DNA from: Streptomyces sporangiiformans
GTDB taxonomy: Bacteria; Actinomycetota; Actinomycetes; Streptomycetales; Streptomycetaceae
Direction of reading: 5' to 3'
DNA length: 54,553 nucleotides
Assembly (NCBI RefSeq): GCF_005768555.2
Contig: NZ_VCHX02000344.1
Location: forward strand, 1-54,553
Part shown: positions 34,499 through 42,782 of the stretch, in pieces
How positions within the stretch are numbered: position 1 is the first letter of the stretch
Layout: each line of letters starts with the position of its first letter
Made by a program: the position numbers and the translations under genes
Notes under the pieces: model-generated
Seen by the model: the letters and a program-made list of their open reading frames with translations, nothing else
Database searches by the model: none
Told to the model about the DNA's origin: nothing

Positions 34499-35456
34499 GC
34501 TCGTACCGCCTCCAGGCCGTGGTCGATCAGTTGCGTGAGCCGGGCGAGGTGCTCCGGCGTGGGGTCCAGCAGCGGGGGCCGTACGCCGCCGACGTCCAGA
34601 CCCCGGATCCGTACCCCCGCCTTGACCAGTGAGACGGCATAGCCGGGTACCTCGTCGCGGAGCTCTCGACGAGAGGGCCGTAGAACTCGCTGAGCAGAGT
34701 GGCCACCAGGGTCTGGTCGCCGTTCGCCAGGCCTCGGTGGAAGGCCAGCGCGATCTCCGGGGCGAAGGCGAAGACGGCCGAGGAGTAGAGCTCGACTCCG
34801 ATGCCCTGGTAGGCCGGTACGGTCATCTCGGCCGTCGGCAGACCGTTGAAGAACTGGAAGTCGCCGCCGTCGGGCAGGGCACGCACCGCGCGCACGATGC
34901 GGTGCATCAGCTCGATGTCGCCGATACCGTCCTTGAGCCCGACCACGCCCGGGAGCGCGGCGATCGCGACCGCGGCCTCGACGGTGAGCCGGGCGGTGCC
35001 CCGCTGGTAGAAGACGACGGGCAGCGCGGTGGCCGCCGTCACGGTCTCGACGTACCGCAGCAGGCCGCCTTGCGGGGCCGTCACCAGGTACGGCGGCAGC
35101 AGCAGGATGCCGTCGGCGCCGGCCCGCTCGATGCGCGCCACCTGGTCGAGGACCGTGGGGACCGGGCCGCCTGCCGCGGCCAGCACCGGGATGCGGTCCG
35201 CGTCCGCGGAGCCGGCCGGTACTGGAGCGCCTGCGCCGCGCGTCACCGTCTCGACGGCGATCCGCGTCGCGGTCTCGAGCTCCGCCGGTGAAAGGGCGTG
35301 GAACTCGCCCGTGCCGCAGGCGACGAAAACACCGCCCGCCCCGGCGCGGACGCCGGAGTCGATGTGCGATGCGAGCAGGTCTTCGACCAGGGCCCCGTTC
35401 GTGTCGAACGGGGTGACCGGAAAGAACTGCACGCCTTGGAGCTTGGGGAATGTCAT
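34495..35456 (-). pseudogene. kdgD: 5-dehydro-4-deoxyglucarate dehydratase, frameshifted
   Basis: A DHDPS-family lyase/dehydratase. The first about 265 residues are intact (QFFPVTPFDTNG, FVACGTGEFHALS, VVFYQRGTARL, VVGLKDGIGDIE with the Schiff-base Lys). After FYGPLVE the frame changes: two extra bases (a duplicated AG in the sense strand, near 34663-34668) put the conserved LRDEVPGYAVSLVKAGVR end out of frame. Removing them restores a 319-aa protein whose stop overlaps the gudD start exactly (ATGA), showing the ancestral frame. As read, the product is 309 aa with a 45-residue foreign tail lacking the last helices. It is either a genuine recent mutation or an assembly error. Confidence 0.9.
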
Positions 35457-35556
35457 GGCTTCTCTCAGGAGCCGAGGGCCGGGGGCGTCCGGCGCTGTCG
35501 GTGAGCCATGCGCCATCTCCATTCATATACGCGAAAGGGATTCATCAATCTAAAAG

Positions 35557-35567
35557 GTTGCTGCAAC
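35557..35567. promoter_or_regulatory. Palindrome in kdgD/iclR-type divergent region
   Basis: GTTGC-T-GCAAC is a perfect 11-bp palindrome midway between the divergent glucarate operon and the IclR-type gene, in a locally AT-rich stretch. It is a candidate IclR-family operator. Confidence 0.55.
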
Positions 35568-35655
35568 GTAGAATCGTTTCGGCCATGTGTCAAGGAATGC
35601 GTGATTCCGCATGGACCGTCACGACCGTCCGCAGCACACCTCGGGAGGAGCGCCC

Positions 35656-36441
35656 ATGTCCGCCGCCGCGGAGGAGCCCAGGATGGTGAAGTCGGCGCAA
35701 CGAGCCCTGGTAGTCCTGGAGGTGCTGGCCGACGCGAAGGGGGCCATCCCCGTCACCGAGCTGCACCGGCGCACCGGGTTTCCGCGCTCCAGCCTGCATC
35801 AGCTGCTGCACACGATGATCGCGATGCAGTGGGTCGAGCCCTCCGCCAACGGCACATCGGTCCGGCTGGCCGGCAGGGCACTGCTCGTCGGCACCTCGTA
35901 CCTCGACGCCGACCTCGCGCTGCCGTACGCCGTCCACACCCTGGAGGAGATCCGCGAGGACACCGGCTACACCGTGCACTACGCCCGGCTCGACGGCTCC
36001 CACGTCCTCTACCTCGCGACCCGCGAGACCACCGAACCGCACCGCGCCACCTCACGCGTGGGCCGCCGCCTCCCCGCGTACGCCACCGCCCTCGGCAAAG
36101 CCCTGCTCGCCGAGCTGACCTCGGCCGAGGCCGACGCGCTGCTGCCGCCGGGCCCGCTGACCGCCCTCACCGAACGCACGATCACCGACCGGGACGCCCT
36201 CGCCCGCGAGCTCGAGGAGACCCGGAAACGCGGATACTCGGTGGAGCACGAGCAGAACACCCGAGGCATCGGCTGCGTCAGCGTCACCGTCCCCTATCGC
36301 ATCCCGGCCACCGACGCGATCAGCTGCTCCATGCCCCTCGCCGACGCCGAGAACACCAGGACGACGGACAAGGTCGCCACGGTGCTTCAGAAGCACGCTC
36401 AGCGCCTGGCGACACGGCTGCGCGCGGAGGGCATTCGCTGA
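35656..36441 (+). CDS. IclR-family transcriptional regulator
   Basis: A 261-aa regulator. The N-terminal winged helix is SAQRALVVLEVLADAKGAIPVTELHRRTGFPRSSLHQLLHTM; the C-terminal effector domain includes ALGKALLAEL and GIGCVSVTVPYRI. The ATG at 35656 has GGGAGGAG 7 nt upstream. It is divergent from kdgD-gudD and most likely controls glucarate degradation in response to a sugar acid. Confidence 0.95.
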   Translation: MSAAAEEPRMVKSAQRALVVLEVLADAKGAIPVTELHRRTGFPRSSLHQLLHTMIAMQWVEPSANGTSVRLAGRALLVGTSYLDADLALPYAVHTLEEIREDTGYTVHYARLDGSHVLYLATRETTEPHRATSRVGRRLPAYATALGKALLAELTSAEADALLPPGPLTALTERTITDRDALARELEETRKRGYSVEHEQNTRGIGCVSVTVPYRIPATDAISCSMPLADAENTRTTDKVATVLQKHAQRLATRLRAEGIR

Positions 36442-36467
36442 CGCCCGTCACCTCCCGCCCGGAGCGC

Positions 36468-38066
36468 TCAGGTGATCGTCTCCCGGTAGGCCGCCGCTTC
36501 CTCCAGGTCAAGCCGCCTGAGCAGCGTCCGCAGCATCTCGTCGTCGATGTAGCGGCCGTCCCGCAGCTTCACGAACACCGCCCGCTCGGTGCCGATCATG
36601 GCGCGCGACAGCCGCCGGTACGTGTCGTCCGCGGTCTCCCCGGTCACGGGGTTCGCCGCGCCGAGCCGCTCCCACACTGCGTTGCGGCGCCGTTCCAGGA
36701 CCGTACGGAGGCGGTCGGCCAGCGGGGGCGGCAGCGCGTTGCGCTCATCGCCGAGGAGCTCGTCCAGGCGTTGCTCTGCGGCCCGTGACGCCTGCGCCTG
36801 GGCGTTCGCCTCCGCGAGCGTCTCGGCATGCGCGTCACGCCCGGGCAACTTCAGCAGGCGGATCAGCGGGGGCAGCGTCAGCCCCTGCACGACCAGGGTC
36901 CCGATGACCGTCGTGAAGGTCAGGAAGAGGATGAGGTTGCGGCCGGGAAAGTCCTCACCCCCGTGCAGCGTCTCCGGGATCGAGAAGGCGATCGCCAGCG
37001 AGACCACACCCCGCATCCCGGCCCAGCCGACGACGAACGGCCCCTTCCAGGTGGGATCCGCCTCCCGCTCCCGGATCCGCGCGGACAGCAGGCGCGGCAG
37101 ATACGTCCCGGGATACACCCAGACGAAGCGGGTCACGACCACGACCAGGAAGAGGGCCACCGCGTACCAGGCGGCACTCAGCCCCTCGTACTCCCCAAGC
37201 CCCTTCAGGACGACGGGCAGTTGCAGACCGATCAGCGCGAAGACCGCCGACTCCAGGATGAACGCGACCATCTTCCACACCGCCGCCTCCTGCAGCCGGG
37301 TCGCGAAATCGACCTGCCAGGAGCGGTGCCCGAGGTAGAGGGCGACGACGACCACGGCGAGCACTCCGGAGGCGTGCACCTGCTCGGCGACCGCGTAGGC
37401 GAAGAAGGGGATCAGCAACGAGAGGGAGTTCTGCAGCAGCGGCTCCTTCAGGTGGGTCCGCAGCCAGTGGATCGGCACCATCAGGACGAGCCCGATCCCG
37501 ACACCGCCGAGCGCCGCCAGCAGGAACTCGCCGATCCCGCCCGCCCAGGTCGCGCCCTCACCGACGGCGGCGGCGAGCGCGACCTTGTAGGCGGTGATCG
37601 CGGTCGCGTCGTTCACCAGGGACTCGCCCTGCAGGATCGTGGTGATCCGCGAGGGCAGCCCGACCCGCCGCGCGACCGCCGTCGCCGCCACCGCGTCCGG
37701 CGGCGCCACGACCGCGCCGAGCACCAGCGCGGCGGCGAGCGGCAGGCCCGGCACGATCAGATACGCGGCCCAGCCGACGACGAGCGTCGCGAACAGCACA
37801 TATCCCACCGACAGCAACGCGACGGGCCGGACCTGCGCCCGCAGATCGAGGTACGAGCTGTCCGTGGCCGCCGTGTACAGCAACGGAGGCAGCAGCAGCG
37901 GCAACACCACATCGGGGTCGAGGGTGTACTCGGGCACCCCGGGGACGTACGAGACGGCCAGGCCCACCGCGACGAGCAACAGCGGTGCCGGGACCGGGGT
38001 ACGGCGGGCCGCACCGGCAATGGCGACGCTGCCCGCGACCAGCAGGAGCAGAGGCATCACATGCAT
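36468..38066 (-). CDS. Na+/H+ antiporter, CPA1 (NhaP-like)
   Basis: A 532-aa membrane protein with about 12 transmembrane segments and a roughly 120-residue cytoplasmic tail. The ion-binding core includes VVAPPDAVAATAVARR and GESLVNDATAITAYKVAL (conserved ND pair), with GWAGMRGVVSLAIAF later, all characteristic of CPA1 exchangers. The ATG at 38066 gives a start just before the first membrane helix; a longer upstream frame has no support. Divergent from the UBP-type zinc-finger gene. It probably contributes to pH and sodium homeostasis; proximity to the osmotic-stress sigma factor is suggestive only. Confidence 0.92.
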   Translation of the reverse strand: MHVMPLLLLVAGSVAIAGAARRTPVPAPLLLVAVGLAVSYVPGVPEYTLDPDVVLPLLLPPLLYTAATDSSYLDLRAQVRPVALLSVGYVLFATLVVGWAAYLIVPGLPLAAALVLGAVVAPPDAVAATAVARRVGLPSRITTILQGESLVNDATAITAYKVALAAAVGEGATWAGGIGEFLLAALGGVGIGLVLMVPIHWLRTHLKEPLLQNSLSLLIPFFAYAVAEQVHASGVLAVVVVALYLGHRSWQVDFATRLQEAAVWKMVAFILESAVFALIGLQLPVVLKGLGEYEGLSAAWYAVALFLVVVVTRFVWVYPGTYLPRLLSARIREREADPTWKGPFVVGWAGMRGVVSLAIAFSIPETLHGGEDFPGRNLILFLTFTTVIGTLVVQGLTLPPLIRLLKLPGRDAHAETLAEANAQAQASRAAEQRLDELLGDERNALPPPLADRLRTVLERRRNAVWERLGAANPVTGETADDTYRRLSRAMIGTERAVFVKLRDGRYIDDEMLRTLLRRLDLEEAAAYRETIT

Positions 38067-38127
38067 CGGTTTCGGCCCGCCTTCGTTTTCGCGCTGCTTT
38101 CCGCGCGCCCGTCGTAACCTGGCCATC

Positions 38128-38388
38128 ATGAAACAGTGCACGCATGCCGACGCGCTGCCGCTTTCCGATCCCGCACCACTCAGCGACACCTGTCTCGAGT
38201 GCCGTGCGGCCGGCACCCATCCGGTGCAACTGCGGCTGTGCCTGACCTGCGGCCACGTGGGCTGCTGCGACTCATCGCCGATGCGGCACGCGACAGAGCA
38301 CTACAAGGAGACGGGACACCCGATCATGCGCACCCTGGAGCCCGGAGCGAGCTGGCGCTGGTGCTTTGTCGACCACGTACTCGTGTGA
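38128..38388 (+). CDS. UBP-type zinc-finger protein
   Basis: An 86-aa protein with the ubiquitin-hydrolase-type zinc finger: CTHAD, CLECRA, LCLTCGHVGCCDSS and HATEHYKETGHPI supply the Cys/His ligands. Bacteria lack ubiquitin, and the family's bacterial role is unknown. It is commonly linked to CPA1 antiporters, as seen here in a divergent pair with a 61-bp shared promoter region. Confidence 0.9.
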   Translation: MKQCTHADALPLSDPAPLSDTCLECRAAGTHPVQLRLCLTCGHVGCCDSSPMRHATEHYKETGHPIMRTLEPGASWRWCFVDHVLV

Positions 38389-38401
38389 CGAACGGTCGGA
38401 C

Positions 38402-38427
38402 GGTTCGACCGTCTGACGCCTGGGTAC
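38402..38427 (+). promoter_or_regulatory. Candidate SigB/SigH-type promoter upstream of anti-sigma gene
   Basis: GGTTCG (38402-38407) and GGGTAC (38422-38427) are separated by 14 nt, a fit to the GTTT/GGGTA(C/T) pattern used by Streptomyces SigB-like factors. It overlaps the small hairpin GACGGT-TCG-ACCGTC, which may instead end the UBP gene. Position about 220 bp before the anti-sigma gene agrees with a long leader. The rest of 38389-38646 has no gene. Confidence 0.5.
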
Positions 38428-38646
38428 GTCAACCCGGCGCGCGCTCTTCCCAATTGGGCCCGCAGACCCCCTAGCCACTGTGCGTATTCATAGGTTTACT
38501 ATGAGTGACAGCAAGGGCCTTGGGGTCCCGAGGACAGGACACTTGAGAGCGCGATAGCGTCACCGCTGAACCACGTAGCGCGTTACCGCGTTACCCGAGG
38601 GGCGACCCTCGGCCCCGATAGAGCTTGTACCACCTTGGAGGTGAGG

Positions 38647-39060
38647 GTGTCCCAGATCGCAGGCGAGCCCGCGACCCAGGACTTCGTGGAAGTCCGGCTG
38701 CCCGCTGCGGGTGCCTACCTGTCGGTGCTGCGCACGGCCACGGCCGGCCTCGCGGCGCGTTTGGACTTCACCCTCGACGAGATCGAGGACCTGCGCATCG
38801 CTGTCGACGAGGGCTGCGCGATCCTGCTGCAACAGGCCGTGCCCGGTTCGGTTCTCAGCTGTGTCTTCCGGCTGATCGACGACTCGCTGGAGGTGACGGT
38901 CTCAGCTCCGACCACTGACGGCCACGCCCCTTCGCGGGACACCTTCGCCTGGACCGTGCTGTCGGCCCTCGCGGGCAAGGTGTCCTCCTCGGTCGCCGAC
39001 GACAAGACCGTTTCGATCAGCCTCTACAAACAGCGCGGCGCGGGACCCGGGCCGGCGTGA
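38647..39060 (+). CDS. ushX: RsbW-like anti-sigma factor for SigH
   Basis: A 137-aa HATPase-type protein. The GTG at 38647 has GGAGG 6 nt upstream. The ATP-binding N-box is IEDLRIAVDEGCAILLQ; the later G-boxes are degenerate, as in many Streptomyces SigB-type antagonists. Its stop overlaps a GTG (39057) that opens the long SigH frame, so antagonist and sigma factor can be translationally coupled. In S. coelicolor the gene upstream of sigH encodes UshX (also PrsH), which holds SigH inactive until stress. I base the name on that order. Confidence 0.85.
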   Translation: MSQIAGEPATQDFVEVRLPAAGAYLSVLRTATAGLAARLDFTLDEIEDLRIAVDEGCAILLQQAVPGSVLSCVFRLIDDSLEVTVSAPTTDGHAPSRDTFAWTVLSALAGKVSSSVADDKTVSISLYKQRGAGPGPA

Positions 39061-40292
39061 GGAACGGGGACGGGCCGGTGCGGGACGAAGAGCGCGGCAC
39101 ACGGGAACTTCCCGCCGAGGGCGGAGGTCACCCCTGCTCATGGGAGTCCTCCCGCTCGAGCGAAGTCGAGCGGGGCGGAGGAGCCGAGAGCTTGGGGATG
39201 GACCTCCCGAGCGGGCCGCGGCACACGGCGGAAGGTGTCGACGGCATTCCCGAGCAGCAGGCCAGGCCGCACCCGGAGGACGACTCCTCGGCAGCCGAAG
39301 CGTCCCGGGCCGGGGGTCCCCCCGGTTCGGGCGCGACCGAGAGCTCGGGAGGCGCGCCGAAAGACGAGGACGAGCGCGAGGCGCTCTCCGGCCTTGACGG
39401 GCAACGGGATTCAGAAGGTGCCGCGCAAAGCGCCTCCTTGGAAGGGCGGCGGCGGGTGACGGGCGGGACTATGAGCGAGCAGCACGAGCGACACGCCGAC
39501 AACGGCGCGGGTGCCGCGTCAGGTGCACAGCACGACCCCCAGGACCGCAGCGGGGCTCGGGCCAAGTTCATCGAGCTGCGCAAGTTGCGGGACGGCAGCC
39601 CGGAGTACGCGGAGCTGCGCAATCAGCTGGTCCGGATGCATCTGCCGCTCGTCGAGCACCTCGCGCGCCGCTTCCGCAACCGCGGTGAGCCGCTGGACGA
39701 CCTCACCCAGGTCGCCACCATCGGCCTGATCAAGTCGGTCGACCGCTTCGACCCGGATCGCGGCGTCGAGTTCTCCACGTACGCGACCCCGACGGTGGTC
39801 GGCGAGATCAAGCGGCACTTCCGTGACAAGGGCTGGGCGGTGCGCGTACCGCGCCGGCTGCAGGAGCTGCGCCTCGCGCTCACCACGGCGACCGCGGAGC
39901 TCTCGCAGCAGCACGGCCGCTCCCCCACCGTGCACGAGCTGGCCGAGAAGCTGGCCATCTCGGAGGAGGAGGTCCTGGAGGGCCTGGAGTCGGCCAACGC
40001 GTACTCCACGCTTTCCCTGGACGTCCCCGACACGGACGACGAGTCCCCGGCGGTCGCGGACACGCTGGGCGCCGAGGACGAGGCCTTGGAAGGGGTCGAG
40101 TACCGGGAATCCCTCAAGCCGCTCCTTGAGGATCTGCCGCCCCGCGAGAAGCGCATCCTGCTGCTGCGCTTCTTCGCCAACATGACCCAGTCCCAGATCG
40201 CCCAGGAGGTCGGCATCTCCCAGATGCACGTCTCGCGCCTCCTGGCACGGACACTGGCCCAGCTCCGGGAGAAGCTGCTCGTCGAGGAGTGA
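39057..40292 (+). CDS. sigH: Stress-response RNA polymerase sigma factor SigH (SigB/F family), long form
   Basis: A 411-aa sigma factor if read from the GTG overlapping the anti-sigma stop. The sigma domain starts at about residue 165: region 2 DLTQVATIGLIKSVDRFDPDRGVEFSTYATPTVVGEIKRH, region 3, and region 4 MTQSQIAQEVGISQMHVSRLLARTL. Residues 1-138 form an extension rich in Gly, Glu and Ser. Its third-position GC (about 80%) is clearly below the rest. A second start, ATG 39471, gives a 273-aa form. S. coelicolor SigH is known to be made in several sizes by alternative starts and proteolysis, so both starts may be used. Placement beside ushX and the wblE/das region supports SigH rather than SigF. 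Confidence 0.88.
   Translation: MRNGDGPVRDEERGTRELPAEGGGHPCSWESSRSSEVERGGGAESLGMDLPSGPRHTAEGVDGIPEQQARPHPEDDSSAAEASRAGGPPGSGATESSGGAPKDEDEREALSGLDGQRDSEGAAQSASLEGRRRVTGGTMSEQHERHADNGAGAASGAQHDPQDRSGARAKFIELRKLRDGSPEYAELRNQLVRMHLPLVEHLARRFRNRGEPLDDLTQVATIGLIKSVDRFDPDRGVEFSTYATPTVVGEIKRHFRDKGWAVRVPRRLQELRLALTTATAELSQQHGRSPTVHELAEKLAISEEEVLEGLESANAYSTLSLDVPDTDDESPAVADTLGAEDEALEGVEYRESLKPLLEDLPPREKRILLLRFFANMTQSQIAQEVGISQMHVSRLLARTLAQLREKLLVEE
39151..39174. repeat. Streptomyces intergenic-type hairpin repeat inside SigH extension
   Basis: CCCGCTCGA (39151-39159) pairs perfectly with TCGAGCGGG (39166-39174) around GCGAAG. This sequence is a core of a repeat widespread between Streptomyces genes. 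A decayed second hairpin, CCGGGGG (39310-39316)/CCCCCGG (39319-39325), follows 150 bp on. Both lie in the low-GC3 N-terminal extension of SigH. Confidence 0.75.
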
Positions 40293-40322
40293 CCGTCGAC
40301 CGTCGTGTACGGGCAGCGCCTC

Positions 40323-40772
40323 TTACTTCTGATCCTGCATGTCGCCAGGGCCCCGGATCCCGAGGGCCCGGGTCGTCTCAGGGTTCAGCAGGAGGAACAG
40401 CGCGCCGACCGCGACGACGGCCAGGGCGATACCGCCGGGAATGGCGAGGCTGTCGGCCTGGAGCAGCGTCCAGGCCACCGGCAGCGCCATGATCTGCGTG
40501 ATGATCGCGGGGCCCCGGCTCCAGCTGCGCTGCTTGAGCAGCCCGCGCGCGGCCAGCAGCGGCAGCAGCGCGAGCGCGATCAGCGTGACCCCGCCCGTGA
40601 CGGCCTGCTGACGGTCGTCCGGGTGACCGGTCAGCCCCCTCACGGCCATGTAGACGCCCGCGACCACCAGGGCGAGGCCCTCCAGGGCGGCCAGCGCCGC
40701 CGCGGCGGTCAGCCGCCTGGGGCGGGGGCCTGTTTCGGGGGCGTCCGGGGCGGGGGTCTGCGCAGAGCTCAC
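40323..40772 (-). CDS. Four-helix integral membrane protein
   Basis: A 149-aa protein from GTG 40772. After a Pro-rich cytoplasmic start there are about four hydrophobic helices (LTAAAALAALEGLALVVAGVYMAV; VTGGVTLIALALLPLLAARGLL; IITQIMALPVAWTLLQ; GIALAVVAVGALFLLL). The end is polar (NPETTRALGIRG). This is a conserved actinomycete membrane protein of unknown function, convergent to sigH with a 30-bp gap. Confidence 0.85.
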   Translation of the reverse strand: MSSAQTPAPDAPETGPRPRRLTAAAALAALEGLALVVAGVYMAVRGLTGHPDDRQQAVTGGVTLIALALLPLLAARGLLKQRSWSRGPAIITQIMALPVAWTLLQADSLAIPGGIALAVVAVGALFLLLNPETTRALGIRGPGDMQDQK

Positions 40773-40932
40773 CCCAGAAGGGTAGCCCTCGGCCCGCGCC
40801 GCCCGGCCGCCGCATGGGGTCTGCGACGGAGGCCTCAAGCCCGCCCGGCGCGGCCGAGCCGATGCCCAGGGGTCTTGCTGGATCCTCACCTCGGTGTGGG
40901 CCGAGTACCACTCGGTAGGTACGCTGCATCGC

Positions 40933-41901
40933 ATGCGTGCACTTCTCGTGGTCAATCCGGCGGCAACTACCACCAGCGCACGCACGCGTGACGTCTTGAT
41001 CCACGCCCTGGCGAGCGAGATGAAGATCGAAGCGGTCACCACCGAGTACCGCGGACACGCCAGAGACCTCGCCCGGCAGGCGGCGGAGAGCAAGGACATA
41101 GACCTGGTCGTGGCCCTCGGCGGCGACGGCACGGTCAACGAGGTCGTGAACGGTCTGCTGCACCAGGGGCCCGACCCCGACCGCCTGCCCGGCCTCGCCG
41201 TCGTCCCCGGCGGCTCCACGAATGTCTTCGCCCGCGCCCTGGGCCTGCCCAACGAGCCCGTGGAGGCCACCGGCGCTCTGCTCGACGCGCTGCGCGACGG
41301 CGGGCAGCGGACGGTCGGCCTGGGCCTCGCGGCGGGCACCCCGGGTACGGAGGACGAGGCGGTTCCGTCCCGCTGGTTCACGTTCTGCGCGGGATTCGGC
41401 TTCGACGCCGGCGTGATCGGGCGGGTCGAGCAGCAGCGCGAGCGCGGCAAGCGCTCCACGCACGCCCTTTATATGCGCCAGGCGGTACGCCAGTTTCTGG
41501 GCGAGCCCAACCGCAGGAGCGGCACGATAGCGCTGGAGCGAGCCGGCGAGGACCCGGTGTCCGATTTGGTGCTGTCGATAGTCTGCAATACCTCTCCCTG
41601 GACGTATCTGGGTAATCGCCCGGTGTATGCGTCCCCTAAGGCCTCGTTCGAAACTGGCCTGGACGTACTGGGTCTCAGCCGGATGTCCACGGCCGCGGTC
41701 GCCCGATATGCCACGCAGTTGCTCACTTCGTCCCCCGAGCGGGGCCCCCATGGCAAGCACGCCGTGTCCCTGCACGACCTGACGGACTTCACCTTGCATT
41801 CGAAGGTGCCACTCCCCCTTCAGATGGACGGTGACCATCTGGGACTGCGTACGAGCGTGACGTTCACAGGCGTACGCCGTGCACTGCGTGTGATTGTGTG
41901 A
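40933..41901 (+). CDS. Diacylglycerol kinase-family lipid kinase
   Basis: A 322-aa cytoplasmic/membrane-associated kinase. The N-terminal LLVVNPAA and the nucleotide-binding GGDGTVNEVVNGL define the DAGK catalytic domain, followed by VVPGGSTNVFARALGLP. The C-terminal beta-rich domain contains FTFCAGFGFDAGVIGRVE. Substrate may be diacylglycerol or another lipid. It lies directly upstream of wblE as in S. coelicolor. I chose ATG 40933; the frame extends a little further upstream without a ribosome site. Confidence 0.93.
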   Translation: MRALLVVNPAATTTSARTRDVLIHALASEMKIEAVTTEYRGHARDLARQAAESKDIDLVVALGGDGTVNEVVNGLLHQGPDPDRLPGLAVVPGGSTNVFARALGLPNEPVEATGALLDALRDGGQRTVGLGLAAGTPGTEDEAVPSRWFTFCAGFGFDAGVIGRVEQQRERGKRSTHALYMRQAVRQFLGEPNRRSGTIALERAGEDPVSDLVLSIVCNTSPWTYLGNRPVYASPKASFETGLDVLGLSRMSTAAVARYATQLLTSSPERGPHGKHAVSLHDLTDFTLHSKVPLPLQMDGDHLGLRTSVTFTGVRRALRVIV

Positions 41902-42159
41902 GCAGAACGGGCTAAAGTCCTTTCACTCGAACGTTTAGGCCAGGGTCCACCCCATGGAAGTACGGCTGTGACCTAGTCGACACCGAGGAATCAAAAAAAA
42001 CTTTTCGGAAGGGGTTGTATCCGCCGCTGAGGTTTGCGAGTCTCTACGTGGCGCTCGGGACGGCCCGCAGAATCGGCCCCACAGAGAGCCAGAACCCCTC
42101 CTCACATCAAGGACCACACCAGTCCGCCTGGTAGTCGGCCCTTCACTTGTTGAGGGATT

Positions 42160-42175
42160 CGTGAAAGCGTTCACA
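42160..42175 (+). promoter_or_regulatory. CRP-type binding site upstream of wblE
   Basis: CGTGA-AAGCGT-TCACA matches the CRP consensus TGTGA-N6-TCACA at nine of ten positions. It is 43 bp before the wblE start in the 317-bp gap 41902-42218, which also has an unusual run of eight A (about 41994-42001) and no gene. The mycobacterial orthologue whiB1 is controlled by the cAMP receptor protein. Confidence 0.65.
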
Positions 42176-42218
42176 TTCACAAGCAACCCGCATGTAAGAC
42201 CAAGGAGAGGTAGCAGCC

Positions 42219-42476
42219 ATGGACTGGCGTCACAACGCCGTTTGCCGCGAGGAAGACCCCGAGCTGTTCTTCCCCATCGGCAACACCGGTCCTGCGCTGC
42301 TGCAGATCGAGGAAGCCAAGGCCGTCTGCCGCCGCTGCCCCGTCATGGAGCAGTGCCTGCAGTGGGCGCTCGAGTCCGGCCAGGACTCCGGCGTCTGGGG
42401 TGGTCTCAGCGAGGACGAGCGCCGCGCCATGAAGCGCCGCGCCGCCCGCAACCGGGCCCGTCAGGCCTCCGCCTGA
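42219..42476 (+). CDS. wblE: WhiB-family iron-sulfur transcription factor WblE
   Basis: 85 aa, exactly the family length. The four [4Fe-4S] ligands are C9, C37, C40 and C46 (C-x27-C-x2-C-x5-C), followed by the GVWGG turn (58-62) and a basic C-terminal tail (RRAMKRRAARNRARQ) for DNA contact. AAGGAGAGG is the ribosome-binding site. It is the orthologue of M. tuberculosis WhiB1, an essential, nitric-oxide-sensitive regulator that binds sigma-A. The PdtaS-like kinase gene is convergent downstream, the same pairing as Rv3219-Rv3220c. Confidence 0.96.
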   Translation: MDWRHNAVCREEDPELFFPIGNTGPALLQIEEAKAVCRRCPVMEQCLQWALESGQDSGVWGGLSEDERRAMKRRAARNRARQASA

Positions 42477-42586
42477 CAACCCACCCCGCAACAGCCTGAG
42501 CTTGGCGGCGCGTACAGCGAGTACGCATCTCCCGCCCCCGAGCCGCAGCGCGCAGTACCCCCGATGCGCATAGTGCACGAGCTTTC

Positions 42587-42616
42587 AGCCCCGGACCGTT
42601 CGACAGGTCCGGGGCT
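42587..42616 (+). terminator. wblE terminator
   Basis: Arms AGCCCCGGACC (42587-42597) and GGTCCGGGGCT (42606-42616) form a perfect 11-bp stem with an 8-nt loop, followed by CATTGCTGTT. Confidence 0.85.
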
Positions 42617-42620
42617 CATT

Positions 42621-42708
42621 GCTGTTCCGGGGTCGCTGCCGTCCGGGGGTCGCTGCCGTCCGGGGGGCGTTGCTGTTCGGGGGGCGTTGCTGTTCGGGGG
42701 GCGATGCC
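42621..42708. repeat. Five imperfect 14-20-bp tandem repeats
   Basis: Units beginning GCTG(TT/CCG)TCCGGGG or GCTGTTCGGGGGG start at 42621, 42635, 42652, 42672 and 42689. They fill the gap between the wblE terminator and the pdtaS stop. The strongly G-rich strand could adopt quadruplex-like structure. Confidence 0.8.
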
Positions 42709-42782
42709 ACGCCTGGCCGTGTGGAAGAGTTGTGAGGATTGCTTGTGCAGATCCTTCGCACGGGCAGAGCGACCCGCGCCGG

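Noticed and set aside
32138..34642. An 834-aa plus-strand frame across the PLP enzyme and gudD
   Set aside because: It crosses a stop/start of real genes on both strands and has no recognisable domain.
39057..40292. Naming the sigma factor SigF
   Set aside because: The sequence family fits both, but the neighbours (RsbW-like gene upstream, wblE and das genes downstream) and long N-terminal extension match the S. coelicolor sigH locus.
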